Origin: Microcyclospora pomicola
Lineage: Eukaryota; Ascomycota; Dothideomycetes; Capnodiales
Assembly: GCA_002786065.1 (NCBI GenBank)
Contig: NHNY01000033.1
Coordinates: 350,857-414,856 of the forward strand
Direction of reading: 5' to 3'
Length of the DNA: 64,000 bases
Under the pieces are notes generated by a model. The model made no database searches. It saw only the letters and a program-made list of their open reading frames with translations, and was not told the DNA's origin. The translations under genes were made by a program, and so were the position numbers. Below, one piece after another: positions 44,441 to 56,429 of this stretch (the stretch's first letter is position 1; each line of letters begins with the position of its first letter).

Positions 44441-45757
44441 ATGTTCCATTCCCGATGGCTCGGCCGTCATTTGCGACTGCCAGGAAGCACTCCTAAACGC
44501 CGTTACAATGCCAGCACACGACCATTCGCTGCCAACGACAATGTTCTCGTTGAGAACTTGCACGACCGCCAAGCGACACCAGTACTGCTTCAATTAAAGC
44601 CAGGCAGCAAGAGGGACACGCACAAGGGAAGTCTTCATCACGACGACATCATTGGCAAGGTGGCCAGAGAAGTGGTCGAGGCGCGGACCGCAGCAAGCAA
44701 GGGAAACAAAAAGGGGTTTCTATTTCGCGTTCATGAAGCCAAACTTGATGACTATGTCCGGTTGACAAGAAGACTGGTGACGCCTCTCTACCCACAGGAT
44801 GCTCAATTGATCGTGTCCCTTCTGGACTTACACCCGGAGCCTAGCTATGCAGAGACTGGATCACAGGACAGCGGACCTGCTTTGGAGATTCTGGAAGCTG
44901 GCACTGGTCACGGTGCCTTGACGTTGTACTTGAGCAGGGCCGTTCATGCTGCGAACGCCGCCATCGCGAGACCCTGCGGCGTAGCCTCGACAACACTTTC
45001 GAGCGCAGACGATGAAGCAACTGGCGAGAACGCTGCAAGCTGGAAAGCCTCACGAAACGCCATCATCCACAGTATCGAGGTCAGCGCCAAACACTCTACA
45101 CATGCCGAGAAGATCGTACAAGGCTTCCGCCACGCGATGTATTCTTCCAACGTTGACTTCCATGTTGGCTCTGTCGGACCATGGGTAACGTCGGAGCTAG
45201 CCCAGCGCAACGACCAGCCTTTCTTGTCTCATGCTTTTCTGGACTTGCCAAACACTGAGGACCATCTTGCCGCTGTGACAGCAGCGCTACGTGTGACGGG
45301 GACATTGATCGTGTTCAACCCAAGCCTGACACAGATCATGGACTGCCTGGAGAAGGTCAAGGAGGAGGGCCTCGATCTCGAGCTCGAAAAGGTGATTGAG
45401 CTGGGTGTCAACGGTGGGACAGGTGGGCGGGAATGGGATGTGCGAGCTGTAATGCCTCGAGCTGCTGCTGCTGCTTCTGCTTCTGCCGTCGAGGAAAGTA
45501 CGCACGCTACGGAGGGGTCAGAACCAAGGAAAGCGGATGAAGTGGTCAAGAATGAAGACGATGCGAACGTGACGGACGAGCGAGAAGAGGAGAGCGGAAG
45601 TGATTACGCCTCGTTCGACGAGAGCCCCTATCAGCGCACTACCCGAGCTATCAAGCCACAGGGAAAAACAGGTTGGAAGATGGTCTGCAGACCCAAGGTG
45701 GGAGAGCTCACCATTGGTGGTGGGTTCCTCGGTGTGTTCACGAAGAAGAGGCGGTAA
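44441..45757 (+). CDS. Trm61-like tRNA (adenine-N1) methyltransferase, probably mitochondrial
   Basis: A single exon of 438 codons. The frame is open for ten codons upstream, but 44441 is the first ATG and yields an arginine-rich leader (MFHSRWLGRHLRLPGSTPKR), typical of mitochondrial import. The SAM-binding motif is ALEILEAGTGHGALTLYLSR (about 147-166). HAFLDLPNTEDHL matches the D-x-P motif of tRNA m1A58 methyltransferases, and LIVFNPSLTQI follows. Trm61-type enzymes methylate A58 (and in mitochondria sometimes A9 or rRNA) with SAM. The acidic, low-complexity insert near residues 350-395 (VEESTHATEGSEPRKADEV...) separates the core from a conserved end, TGWKMVCRPKV. The divergent sequence and leader suggest the mitochondrial rather than the nuclear enzyme. 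Confidence 0.8.
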   Translation: MFHSRWLGRHLRLPGSTPKRRYNASTRPFAANDNVLVENLHDRQATPVLLQLKPGSKRDTHKGSLHHDDIIGKVAREVVEARTAASKGNKKGFLFRVHEAKLDDYVRLTRRLVTPLYPQDAQLIVSLLDLHPEPSYAETGSQDSGPALEILEAGTGHGALTLYLSRAVHAANAAIARPCGVASTTLSSADDEATGENAASWKASRNAIIHSIEVSAKHSTHAEKIVQGFRHAMYSSNVDFHVGSVGPWVTSELAQRNDQPFLSHAFLDLPNTEDHLAAVTAALRVTGTLIVFNPSLTQIMDCLEKVKEEGLDLELEKVIELGVNGGTGGREWDVRAVMPRAAAAASASAVEESTHATEGSEPRKADEVVKNEDDANVTDEREEESGSDYASFDESPYQRTTRAIKPQGKTGWKMVCRPKVGELTIGGGFLGVFTKKRR

Positions 45758-47166
45758 CTCCTTCCCGAGGTAATGTGTATCCTCACCGTACGCAGCATCT
45801 CCGGGAGGCAAGGCAGGTGTGACAGTTGAGCGTGATGTGCGACTGATACGATGGCGACCAAGATAGCACATGAGTACGTGGCGATATCGTGTCCCATCAC
45901 AGCTCAATCCTTCGCACTATGGCTGGGAATCTTGAGACACGACGAATGTCCGTTGGTCCCACAACATCGTGGCAAAGACAATGCGCACACGACCAGCACA
46001 TTCATCTCCGAATGAACGTCGAGGATTGAGGATCAACAGCACTATATACCAACCTACTGACCACATTTGGCTATGTGCACGACAATCTCGAATCGGAACC
46101 GTGTGGCATGAGGAAGGGAAGCGTCGTCAGCGGCAATTGGAAGATACTCAGGTATCTGGTGCGGCGAACCACTGAACGCAACGCTTGTACACACCTCGAT
46201 CCTTCGATCTGCAAGTGACAGCGTGACAGGTGCTATGCTCCGTGGAATGTCCCGTTATGGTTGTCTGGGATTCCAAGTAGCCCGCCTGACTGGTCTCAGG
46301 TTATGAGCAATCGTGCAATCGTGCGCAATGGACGGAATTTCTAGGTCGGAGAGATCCACCGAACGGATCGCGTCGCTTGCCATTGTGAGGCGCGCTCGAA
46401 AGCAGTCCTGGAGTCCGGCCTTTCATGGTGGTGGCAGTGGGTTTGATGTTGATCGGACATTTCCACGAACACGACGCTGCGATCCCTGATTTAGCATAGA
46501 AGGATCGTGTATTGCGAGATGTCGCCAGAGCGAGCCTCAGTCTGCCCACAGCGCTCAAACATCAGCAGCATCTTGCTTTACAACGAGGATGATGCCCTCC
46601 ATGGCTGCACATCACATTTCGTGTAAGTAGCTCAGTTCGAGATGGTGTATTGGCCACTTCCAAGGACTTTATGGGGCGGATCCATGTTGTTGTTCCGAAA
46701 CTTGGCATGGAAGGATCAAGGCGTCCCGTATCTGTACCTCACTTGACCTATCGCCCACTACTGCTGTCGCGAACGAAGGTGATTGATGCAATATCTTGCC
46801 AATCACGACACTTTCTAATCAGCGTACATGTCTTACGACTGGAAAGGCTGTAGACATCAGTATTGTTTATTGGTTCAAGATAAAGGACTTAAGAACCCGT
46901 GATCACCGCAGCATGTCCATACACATTTCGATCTTCCTGTCATGACCCGAGGTCGTGGGCGATCAATGTCCTTGCGCCATATGTTTGGAAAGGTGTTCGC
47001 TTCCGAGGTTGCAATCCTCGAGACATATATGTATCAATTGGAAAGGTTCCGATGCTGAGACCGGTGCACACTAGCGTCGGGTCGTGGTGTATGCACCTCG
47101 TGTTTGCAGAAGCCGGGCAAGACTCTCCAAATTAGATGGCAGCCAAGTCATGACAGCTAGCATATA

Positions 47167-47185
47167 AGGTACCAGGTAGGTACCT
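47167..47185. repeat. Short inverted repeat AGGTACC...GGTACCT
   Basis: Perfect 7-bp arms with a 5-nt spacer (AGGTA). It lies in a gene-poor stretch. Function unknown. Confidence 0.6.
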
Positions 47186-49278
47186 GAGTCAAGGTGCTGA
47201 CCATGATGAAACACTGGTTCGCCAGGACGAATGATGTACTGAACAGTGTTTTGACCGCATCTTTAAATCAGGTCATTAGCAATCTGATACATTCATGTAC
47301 TGCCTATCACAAGTTTTGATCACGGACAGCTTGGGAGCCCGTTCGCACAGCGATCACTACGATTGAGCGTATGTCATTCTGCTTGGTAGTGTAATTGGCG
47401 TCCTGGAACATGGGCGAGAAGTGTCTGAGAGTTGCAGGCAGCTTAAATGTCGAATGAGATAGCAGAAGGATACGCTCGAGCGAAACCCCCTGCACGCACA
47501 TCCATCATCCTCCCACTTCATCCATCTCACAAAGCATAACATATGGACTCAGACAAGATCCACACGTCACAAGAGCGATCTGACTGGACGTCGTCCAGCA
47601 GGCAGAGATTGGCAGTGCTGTGTCAAGACTCGGCAGCATATGTCCCCTGGTAAGCATCGGAGTTCCTTGTCGCTCGTCGCAAGGATACCCCTTCCGTGAA
47701 GATCATGTCGCTGACCTCTGCGCGAAAGTACCTAGAGTAGTTGTATAGATGCTAAACGATGAGCGCCCTCACGACTACTATATGTAGACATTTTGCTCGT
47801 GTAACTCTAAGCGAATTTGGCGCAAAGTCGTCGATGCTACGACCAATAAGGAATGCAGGCCTATATAAGTAAGCGGAGTCATGCTTGTCGATCGGATACT
47901 TGTAGATATATGCATGCCGATCTCGAGCCGTGATCGCCAACAAAAATAGTGGCTGCTGTTGGTATACACAGACCCTGTAGATAGCGAGCTACCCCATCAA
48001 TGAACCACAATAGATTGGGCTCAGAATCAGGCTGTGTCGATCTCGATCCGCAATCGTCTTTGGCGTACTTCAGGTTTGGATGTGAGTGTACGATGTTGCA
48101 TTATTGTGTGGGGCACCACGGGACGTGATCGGCGGGTGGCAGCAGAGCACGAATGCTTGTCGGCGGCTACTCATTTCGACCAGTCATTTGCGTCTGCCTA
48201 AAGTCCGAAGCCTGCATGTGCGGACAATCTTCAAGTGGCAGATGTAGACCGTTATAGAGTGGTAACACTCGCAGCATTCTGCCTGAATGGACCAGACTCG
48301 GATCACATCTCAGCCGCAAGTGGCGGACGTCTCTCCGTAGCCTCGTCGGAAGTAGGAGACTCTGACAGATCTGACCGCCACCCGCCATGGTCACGCTTTG
48401 CTCCCGTAGATCAGTCGTTGTCAAGAGAAGCCTATCGCGACTTCATGCTGCCTTGTTGGGACCGTTGGTTGTGCTGCAGGTGAATGTTCGGCACAATACG
48501 CAAGACACGCGGTACAACAACACGGAGAGCTTCATAGCGTGATGCTGTTTGATCTGTCCAAGCCCGCAGAAGTGTTGTTCATCGCAAGCAAGACTCGGCC
48601 CGGAGTAGTTTGTGAGCCAGTCGCGAATTGTATGTGATCAACAGAAAGGTCCTTTCAGATGACCAATGCTGGGTTCGACTGCGGATACATCTACAGGGGT
48701 CATCTCGGAATGCTTATGGCTTTCTGGTACATAAGCTGCATTAGGTCCCGAATTTCAGGGAGACCACAAGAAGACACTATTGTCAAGGCGAGGCAGATGT
48801 ATGGAACAAACTATGCTTGATTGTCGAGCACTGTGATTGAACCACCAAGGCCGTGAACAAATGTTGATGAGTACAGATAGAACGAGCGCTGCAACACACG
48901 AAGCTACCTGATGACGTTGAAATTTTTCCGATGCCATCAGTGGAAGGCCGATGGAGATACAACATCTATATCCAGGGATCGACTGCAACCAGGCTGAGCA
49001 GAATTGGAAATAGCCATGGTTGCGGCCATGATATGTCTCCACGGTGCTTCTGCAGTCCAGGTCTCGGCAGCGGTGGCGATGACATTTCGAGATCGTGTGA
49101 GCCGCCCGTTCAAGCGTACCTGGGTAGATTCAACTTGAGCAGATGCAGCAATGAGGTGTCTAGTGCCGGACCAACAGGAGAGCTATGCCGGACGAAGTCA
49201 GCAAGAAAGTGAATGGAGAGGTACAAGGTGAGGCAGATGTAACTTCAGATGAGTAATAAGGTGGTGGTGTCGTAGGGT

Positions 49279-49307
49279 CTCCGAGTAAGGTAAGTTAACT
49301 TACGGAG
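49279..49307. repeat. Interrupted palindrome around TAAGTTAACTTA
   Basis: TAAGTTAACTTA (49291-49302) is a perfect 12-bp palindrome. It is flanked by CTCCG (49279-49283) and its complement CGGAG (49303-49307); the left arm has a 7-nt insertion (AGTAAGG). Confidence 0.6.
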
Positions 49308-50174
49308 TCGGAAAGTCGTTTGTCAGCCAAGCCAAGCCGGGCCGCCGGGCTGCGACGCAACGTCAAGGCCGCGGATCACGGCACACGCGCATGTCGCTTC
49401 GCAGACCCATGCCAAGCCCCCGACTCGAACGCCACGCAACGTCGTTCAGTCGACTGCTGTACGGTATGGCCAAGGCATCGCTTCCATCCACATCGGTCCT
49501 GGCATTGGGCATCGAAGAAGCTGACTTTGCTCCCAGAGAACAATTCGTATGGTGATTGCTACAGCTTCGATCGACGGCGGTACATGTCGGGGGTAGGATT
49601 TTGCATGTGTCCTCGCGTACGAAAGCTGCTCCTCGAGCCATGCAACCGGGACGCCTTTCTACAGTGACTGCATCCTTAGCCTGACTACCTCACAAGTCAT
49701 GGCGCTTGATCTGCAGTCCTGGTCCGCCTATATGCTTGGCTGGTGTCAAAGCATCGCAGCCGTGACCATGCAATCCTACGATCGACATCCGTGCCACACC
49801 AGCCTTAGATCCTTGATCAGCAAGCTATTCGTGTACCCATCCGCTCGAGCCCTGCACTTCAACATGATCACCATCCCCGCCTGTCACTACCCTTCCACCT
49901 GCCGCGGAGAGGGGCTTACTTTCGCTCCTGAACCGGCAGCTTGCGTGTCGTTGAAATACCACCGCGTCTGTGCCAAGATCCACGGCGGTTGTCAACTATG
50001 CTTACTGTGCCCGGTCTCGTCAAACCCAATCTCACGCCAACGGCAGGTCTTGACTTGTCTTCATGTCTAACTCAGCAGCTGTCGACCACACTTTCCCCGG
50101 TCAAAACCAGTCGCGGACGACGGACCGGTATTGAAGGTGCACTCTTTGGCATCGTGGAACCTTCCGCACACTGA

Positions 50175-52666
50175 ATGGGAACCCACGATCACATCTCGTC
50201 TAGCTCTCCAGACCCGCGTTTCTCAAATCCGATGACCACAAGCAATACCTTTTCAAATGGGCCCTTTGACGCCTATCCGTTGTCCAACGATGACCGCTGG
50301 GATCACGTGAAACGAGGAGAGTCGCAACGCTTCTCGGACGTCAGCAACAATGTTGATTATCATCCTTGGGCTGGTAGACGCCTGAGTCCAGCGCCTAGCC
50401 GTATTTCTGGCATCGACCTGCCAACGTCAAGCTCGCGCCGCCCTAGTATTGGAAGTCTACCTGACGGTCCGAGGGATACGCGGACTCGAGAGGCTTCAGA
50501 ACTGGGAGCGTCGTTACCTTCCTTCGCCTCACTCAGTCAGCATCCCGGCTACCCAGATGACCCGGATGGACCGGAAATTGCTCCAATGTCACAGCGTCTT
50601 GCATGCTCATCCTGTACCAACCTCAAGCCTTTGGTACGTGACGTTGCCATGGCTGCCGCGGATCTGGATGGCTGTGTTCAAGCCATATGCAACACAAATG
50701 TGACGAGAGTAAGACGCCGCTTCTGCTCAGGCAAAATCATCATCGTTGGAGACAGCTTGTTAACACGAACCAGGGTCCTGAGATCCCAGCAGACAACTCT
50801 CTGAGAACAGCTCATTGGATTCTTGACCGACTTCGTTTCGCGAAGCTTGATCTCCAAGAATCGCACAGGCGACGTTCAGATCCCGAAAGAGCTCTCAGTT
50901 CATCGTCCCAACCAGTAACAACATCATTGCCTCTTAAACGTATCATTGAAGACGAAAACGATCCTGCCAGTTTCAAGCGATCTCGCCATCATAGCTCACC
51001 CGAGCAACAATTTCGATCTCGCACAAGTTCAGTACCTCCTTTCGATCGCCGGACATCTCGAGATCTCGCAATGGCAGGCGGACAGACTCGTCTCATGATT
51101 CATTCACCCCCACGATCGGAGTCTGCTATCGAAATCGGGCTTCCTCGATTGAGCTCCCCTTTGCATTGGATACCACGCAGCTTGCCATCGCCTGCTTCAA
51201 CAGCATACACCTTTCCTGGGGAGCCTCCACCTCCAACACGACACCTGAGCCATACGTCTGTCTCGCCAATGACATCGACCCTCCCGACCTCAGTATCATG
51301 CACGTCAGCCTCAGATCCTGCCGCCTCACTTCATGTTGCAGATCTACAACGTGAACTTGCATCCAAGTCCCTTGCCCTGGAGAGCTTGCAATCCGAACAC
51401 ACCATGCTTTTGCAGAAGTGGGAAGGTGAACGTGCAAAGAGCCATGCGGTGGAACGGAAACCTATCCTTGCTGGTAAAGGAGTTGATGGTTTCGTGAGCC
51501 GGAATCAGGAACTTGCCGAGCGAGTGAAAGGTCTCGAAATCCAGCTGAAGAACATGGAACGAAAACGCGAGGATGAGCGTGCCGATGCCGCTAAGCATAA
51601 AGATCAGTGGTCCAAGATGCTCGATATGAGCGGCCGGATTCAGGCCAAGCAAGCCGAACAATGCCAGAAACTTAAGGCCGAGAAAGACGAATTACTCAAA
51701 CGGTTCTCGACTTACGCAGGCTCATCATCGCCCTCGAGCATCATCTCTGTTGATGTGCAAGATACGCAAGAGATGAAACCCAGCATGACCTCTGCCACGG
51801 ATAACTTCGTGGTCGTCATGGCATTAAAGCGTGAGATCGATCTCCTCACGACGAGGAATCTGGTTCTGCAGGATACGCTCGAAAATTTGCTGGGCCAAAG
51901 CACACGTATCCATCGCGATATGCAAAACCTCGTCGCCACCTTCCAGACTGCGATGCCAAAGGATGGGAGCACCACACGACACCCGGCGAACAAGACTTCC
52001 AAAACCGAATTTGGATCAACTTCACTGATGCCAGCCTGGACGTTACCATCCTTGACGCAGTCTCGTCGAGGATCAATAGATCTAGGCTCCAGGTCGCCTG
52101 ATGTGAACACCACTCCGGAGACCATACCAACGATCGGATCTGTAGGAGACTCCAGAGAAGAGGGATCTCCACAGTTCACACCGAGGCGGCAACATGCACG
52201 AATGCCTTCGAAAGAGCGAGCACAAACTTCATATCCGTCCAGGACCTCGGCTCCTTTCAATCGGTCTTTCTCACCAACCACGATTGCTGAGCTAAGCCGG
52301 TCAGGCACATGCGACCAAGATCAGGCATGGAGGGGTATGAACCACGCACCTCCCGAGCAACCCCATTATCTCACAAACAACTCTCAAGATGCCACATTTA
52401 GTTCGCATGCAGCCGTGCAGCCCACAGCGATGCATGTTCGAGATACCACGATTTCTTCGAGCGTTCTGTTGCAATCCGCAAGAACAGAGGCTTCAAGATC
52501 TTTTGATCCGACTCAAGGCATACCTTCTACTCCCTATCGCTCTGGCCCAACATATCTTCCCCCGGGCAACGCTGTGACGATCTTGAGGCCAGAGGAGCAT
52601 ACTTCCATGCTGCCGCCCCCTCGACCTCTCGAGAGCGCGCGCAGCCTGCCTGATCGAGGTGCTTGA
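50175..52666 (+). CDS. Coiled-coil protein of unknown function
   Basis: Two exons (50175-50708 and 50774-52666; 65-nt intron, GTAAGA...AACCAG) give 808 residues. The join RLACSSCTNLKPLVRDVAMA ... CVQAICNTNVTR|GPEIPADNS is in phase and connects two frames that would otherwise be separate. It has a C-x2-C pair (CSSC) near residue 145, a conserved-looking block RTAHWILDRLRFAKLDLQES (about 187-206), then a long serine-rich disordered part. A coiled coil follows at about 390-520 (LQRELASKSLALESLQSEHT; QELAERVKGLEIQLKNMERK; ALKREIDLLTTRNLVLQDTL). The C-terminus is disordered and ends with proline-rich HTSMLPPPRPLE. The family is not recognised. The structure suggests a scaffold or regulator; this is inference. 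Confidence 0.75.
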
Positions 52667-54367
52667 ATGACTTGAAGCTGATCTTTTGTGATAGCCGACG
52701 TTTATGAAGCGATCCGAAAGTGATACAAGTACAATCGCGGGACGAGATCAGCAACTGCATGGCTTTCGTCCACCTTTTCGTAGTGCGTGCTATCCTAGCA
52801 CAGAGCAAATGAAATCACCAAGACAGTCCTCGCTTTCAGAAATCCTTTCTTGCTCCAACTTCACGCCGTCGGTTTGCTGTGATGACTAGACTGTGTCCAG
52901 CAGATTTGCTGAGTCCAAGTGCCCTTATCCCTTACCGGCCAAACGGTCATATCATGCGAGCAGTGAGGTTATCACTGCAGACCGCATACGCCTCCGGATT
53001 ACCGCATCCGGCAATCCCGTCAGCTCCACCTCCCAACCCAACGACTCGAGACACTGCAAACCAGCCATGTGGTTCGGCTGTTCCTTGTTGAGGAGCAAGT
53101 AATTGCCTGATGGACAGGCTCCCTAAGTAGAATTCTAAGGATCTTCAGCCTCGTTGTCATGGCTACCGCCATGCTCCGCGCGTTTTCGAAGATGGAAACA
53201 CACCTTAATCAGACATATCCTTACCTCAAGCGTCCACTCATGCAATGGTAAGGTATGTAGGTGATCATCTCACTTTATGGCGAGGCAAGCGAGCGTTGAG
53301 ACACACTGCCACCTCGATACGTCTTATCAGTAAACGTAGATTTACGAAACCCTCTTTCGAAAGTAGTTCTATGCCCCTGTGGAACCTCTTCTTGCGATCT
53401 CCCACCGTCCGATGCTTTGCTGAGAACGCAGAGGCGACTTTGCTTAGCTTCTCATGATTTAATCTTACACCTATTGATTCTTTCTGCATCACATCCTGCT
53501 TTGCGTGTCGTCCTAGAACCGTTGTGGACCTCAACTCGGCCGTGACAGACTGTAGTTCAGTCTTCCGCCACGACTCCGTCCAAAGCTCCTCGCCATATAC
53601 CTTAGATATCGCATGGGAGTGCCATCTAATGTACACGCATGTAACGAGGCCAGCTTACACCTGCCGCACTGGTGCATCAAGACTATCACATGTACTGCAG
53701 TCTCCTCCAAGTATGTTCGTTCAAAGTGCGAATCTCGAGCCGAGCGAGCTCCACCTTAATCAAGTCGTGGGAGCCGCACGTGGTGGGGAAGCTGGGGGCG
53801 GGGCACAAGTCTGGAGCGTACCGTAAGGCCAACCACGGCGGAGCTAGAGCTAGAGCGCCTCTCGGCATAAGAAACGCGCGAGGCGAGAGGCGGATTGATA
53901 CCTGGCCGGACAGGATGGATTGGGTATGCCGACGGGAGCTGGTGACGCTTCTGGTCGGAAGTTGGGGAGCTTTGTTCCTGATCAGGCGGCGTAAGGCGGG
54001 ACGCGGTGAGGGGAGGGGAGTATATATGTTCTTGGGGATGCGACGGGGCGGTTTGCTGTCTATTTCTCGCCGTGGTTAGGTATAGAGTCTGCTTACGAGT
54101 ATCGTACCGTTGACTGCTGCGGACTTTTTACTACCTTTCTTGTTGTGTGAAATTATCAGACTCCGTTGCTTGACTGTGGTGCTTTTTGCCATTTAACAAC
54201 GGACGATTTCAAGAGACGATCGGGCGAAAGGAATACAAAGTCAAGAAGAAGAGCTAGCATACTACAGCTTGGATATTGAAGGCTTCCAAGAGATAAGGAA
54301 GGACTGCGAGAGAGCTCAAGACTTCATAGCCATCGGCATCGACCTGGTCACGATTGGAGATACAGCA
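52667..54367. other. Intergenic region
   Basis: About 1.7 kb between the coiled-coil gene and the SDR gene, both on the plus strand. A TATA-like GTATATATG occurs at about 54019-54027, some 340 bp before the SDR start. No gene recognised. Confidence 0.5.
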
Positions 54368-55522
54368 ATGGCATCTCTTCTCCGCCACACTTGCGCTTCC
54401 CGCGCGGTACGCTCACTCACAGCTCTGCGTACTGTCACGCCCGCAGCCTTCCTTCAAACACGCCATCAGCACGATGTCCACGATCCGCCAAGAGGAAACC
54501 CTCCCATTGCCGGCCGCGGCCCCCCAAGCCCTCCTCGCGAGGAAGCCGCCGCGCTGAAGGACAACTTCCACGCCGGCTCCTACCTCGGAACGACGAAGCG
54601 TTTGCCAGAGTTCAACCTCAACGACAAAGTGGTTCTCGTCACGGGCGCTGCGCGAGGATTGGGCTTGGTGCAGGCGGAGGCGCTACTCGAGGCTGGCGCG
54701 ACCGTGTATGCACTCGACAGATTGCCGGAACCGAGTCCGGATTTCTACCGCGTGCAGAAGCGGGCGGCCGAGGAGTTGGGGACGACGTTGCATTACCGAC
54801 AGATCGACGTGAGAAATGTCGAGAAACTGAACGAGGTCGTCAAGAGCATTAGTGATGCCCAAGGAAAATTGGACGGATTGATCGCCGCCGCCGGCATCCA
54901 GCAAGAGACGTCTGCATTGGAGTACTCGGCTAAGGATGCCAATACTATGTTCGAGGTAAGCAAACTTTGCCTTGCGTTCGCAAACCATGCAAAGAAGCGA
55001 GCAAGTGCGTGTGTGCTGATTTGCACCTTTCTTAGGTCAACATCACGGGCGTTTTCATGACCGCGCAAGCCGTCGCCAAGGAGATGATCAGATGGGGTCG
55101 TGGAGGAAGCATCGCGATGATCGCATCCATGAGCGGCACTGTAGCCAACAGGGTATGTTTCTCCTGATTCACAACAACAGACTTCGGCACAGCTGACCCA
55201 ACCTCTCTAGGGCCTCATCTGCCCTGCCTACAATGCGTCCAAGGCAGGCGTGATCCAGCTGGGCCGCAACCTTGCTTCCGAATGGGGCCAACACGGCATC
55301 CGCGTCAACACTCTCTCCCCTGGCTACATCGTGACCGCGATGGTTGAAGCGCTGTTCGAGCAGTACCCCGAGCGAAGACGGGATTGGCCGACCCAGAACA
55401 TGTTGGGCAAGCTGAGCAAGCCGGAGGAGTATCGAGGAGCCGCCGTGTTCCTGATCAGCGACGCGAGCTCCTTCATGACCGGCTCCGACATTCGGATCGA
55501 CGGTGGGCACTCAGCATGGTGA
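54368..55522 (+). CDS. Short-chain dehydrogenase/reductase
   Basis: Three exons (54368-54955, 55036-55152, 55211-55522; introns 80 and 58 nt) give 338 residues. The first ~75 residues are basic, alanine- and serine-rich (MASLLRHTCASRAVRSLTAL), a likely mitochondrial presequence. The Rossmann motif is TGAARGLG (92-99), NAG-type AAAGIQ follows, then catalytic serine in IASMSG and Tyr242/Lys246 in YNASK. The end MTGSDIRIDGGHSAW is typical of classical SDRs. From memory the segment GLICPAYNASKAGVIQLGRN followed by LASEWGQHGIRVN resembles fungal polyol dehydrogenases of the sorbose reductase / D-arabinitol 2-dehydrogenase kind. The substrate is therefore probably a sugar alcohol or ketose, but other SDR substrates are possible. 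All catalytic residues are present. Confidence 0.92.
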
Positions 55523-55620
55523 GTTGCGCGAAGCAGCTACGTCGAGCAAATTCTAGACATCTTGCATAGCAGCCCGGATATAGAGTTCCAGTAATTTCGT
55601 TCCATTGTCCACGAATTCCA

Positions 55621-56184
55621 TCACCTCTTCTCCGCCGTCTCGTCCCAGACTTTCGCCGGCACAGCTCCGTATTGCGACTGCTGCTGCTCGCCCTGAACTT
55701 GCGCTCCGCGCACCTTCTTCGCCTTGCCGTAGAAACGTCGTTGCATCAGCTCGTATGACAGCACCAGCACAAACGGTAGCCCGACGAGGATCGTGAGCAC
55801 TCTATTGCGCGCGCTGCGATATCGCGGATCCAATTTGCCCGTGACGACTGCCACGCGTGCGGCTTCGCGGCCCCGGTCGAGATTCTTAGGTTCGGCGTTG
55901 TAGAACGATGGTTGATGGACTTGTGTTTGGCGCGGCTTGCGTGGAGGCCCAGACAGCGAAGAGAACGGCCATGGCCAACTAATGCGTTCAGATTGTGTTA
56001 CGGGCGGCTCTTCCTCGTAGGCTTGACGGCGCGCAAGACGTTCCTCGCTGGTGGGCGTTTTGAAGGAAAGTGGTTGTGGAGGAGACTTGACTGCGTGTGG
56101 TTGCGAGGAAGACATAAGCCGGCGGCCAGATGGCATCAGTGGTCTTCTACCAATGCCCTGTGGTGCCATTGGTATATTTATCAT
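55621..56184 (-). CDS. Small single-pass membrane protein, probably mitochondrial
   Basis: One exon. I list the start MINIPMAPQGIGRRPLMPSG (188 residues); MAPQGIGRR five codons later (56169) is an equally good start, and the open frame extends a further 28 codons upstream without better evidence. The N-terminus is basic and serine-rich, as in mitochondrial presequences. One hydrophobic segment (VLTILVGLPFVLVLSYEL) follows the conserved-looking LDPRYRSARNR and precedes a basic stretch (QRRFYGKAKKVRG). This looks like an inner-membrane accessory protein. I do not recognise the family with confidence. It faces the SDR gene tail to tail (98 bp apart) and diverges from the mannosyltransferase gene. 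Confidence 0.7.
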   Translation of the reverse strand: MINIPMAPQGIGRRPLMPSGRRLMSSSQPHAVKSPPQPLSFKTPTSEERLARRQAYEEEPPVTQSERISWPWPFSSLSGPPRKPRQTQVHQPSFYNAEPKNLDRGREAARVAVVTGKLDPRYRSARNRVLTILVGLPFVLVLSYELMQRRFYGKAKKVRGAQVQGEQQQSQYGAVPAKVWDETAEKR

Positions 56185-56429
56185 CGTGTTTGTGATGAAT
56201 GCACTTTCACGAATGGAAAGTGTGCAAGATATCTCCAGCTTAGGTCCGAGCTTGCATGTGTGTTCCAAAGCTCCAGTATCATTGGGTCAACCTCATGTTG
56301 TATGAGCTGCGTTACAAGATCAACATTGGATGCGGCAGACATCATCATGATCTTTACGATGGACCTACACTTGTCCATCGCCAGCCTTGAGGGGCTTAGA
56401 CCAAAGACAACTCATAGCAACGGCTGCAG
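56185..56429. promoter_or_regulatory. Shared divergent upstream region (membrane protein / mannosyltransferase)
   Basis: 245 bp between two divergent start codons. No specific site recognised. Confidence 0.4.

Larger units (their letters stand above)
45758..50174. other. Long gene-poor region
   Basis: About 4.4 kb with only short, overlapping frames on both strands and no recognisable domain or tRNA. It holds two short inverted repeats (47167-47185 and 49279-49307, listed separately). A T-arm-like stem-loop near 46990-47010 was examined and rejected as a tRNA. The last few hundred bases are the leader of the coiled-coil gene. Confidence 0.6.

Noticed and set aside
46985-47025. tRNA T-arm-like stem-loop (CGAGG TTGCAAT CCTCG)
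   Set aside because: The stem is right for a T arm, but the loop lacks the conserved C after TT, and no matching D arm, anticodon arm or acceptor stem is found around it.
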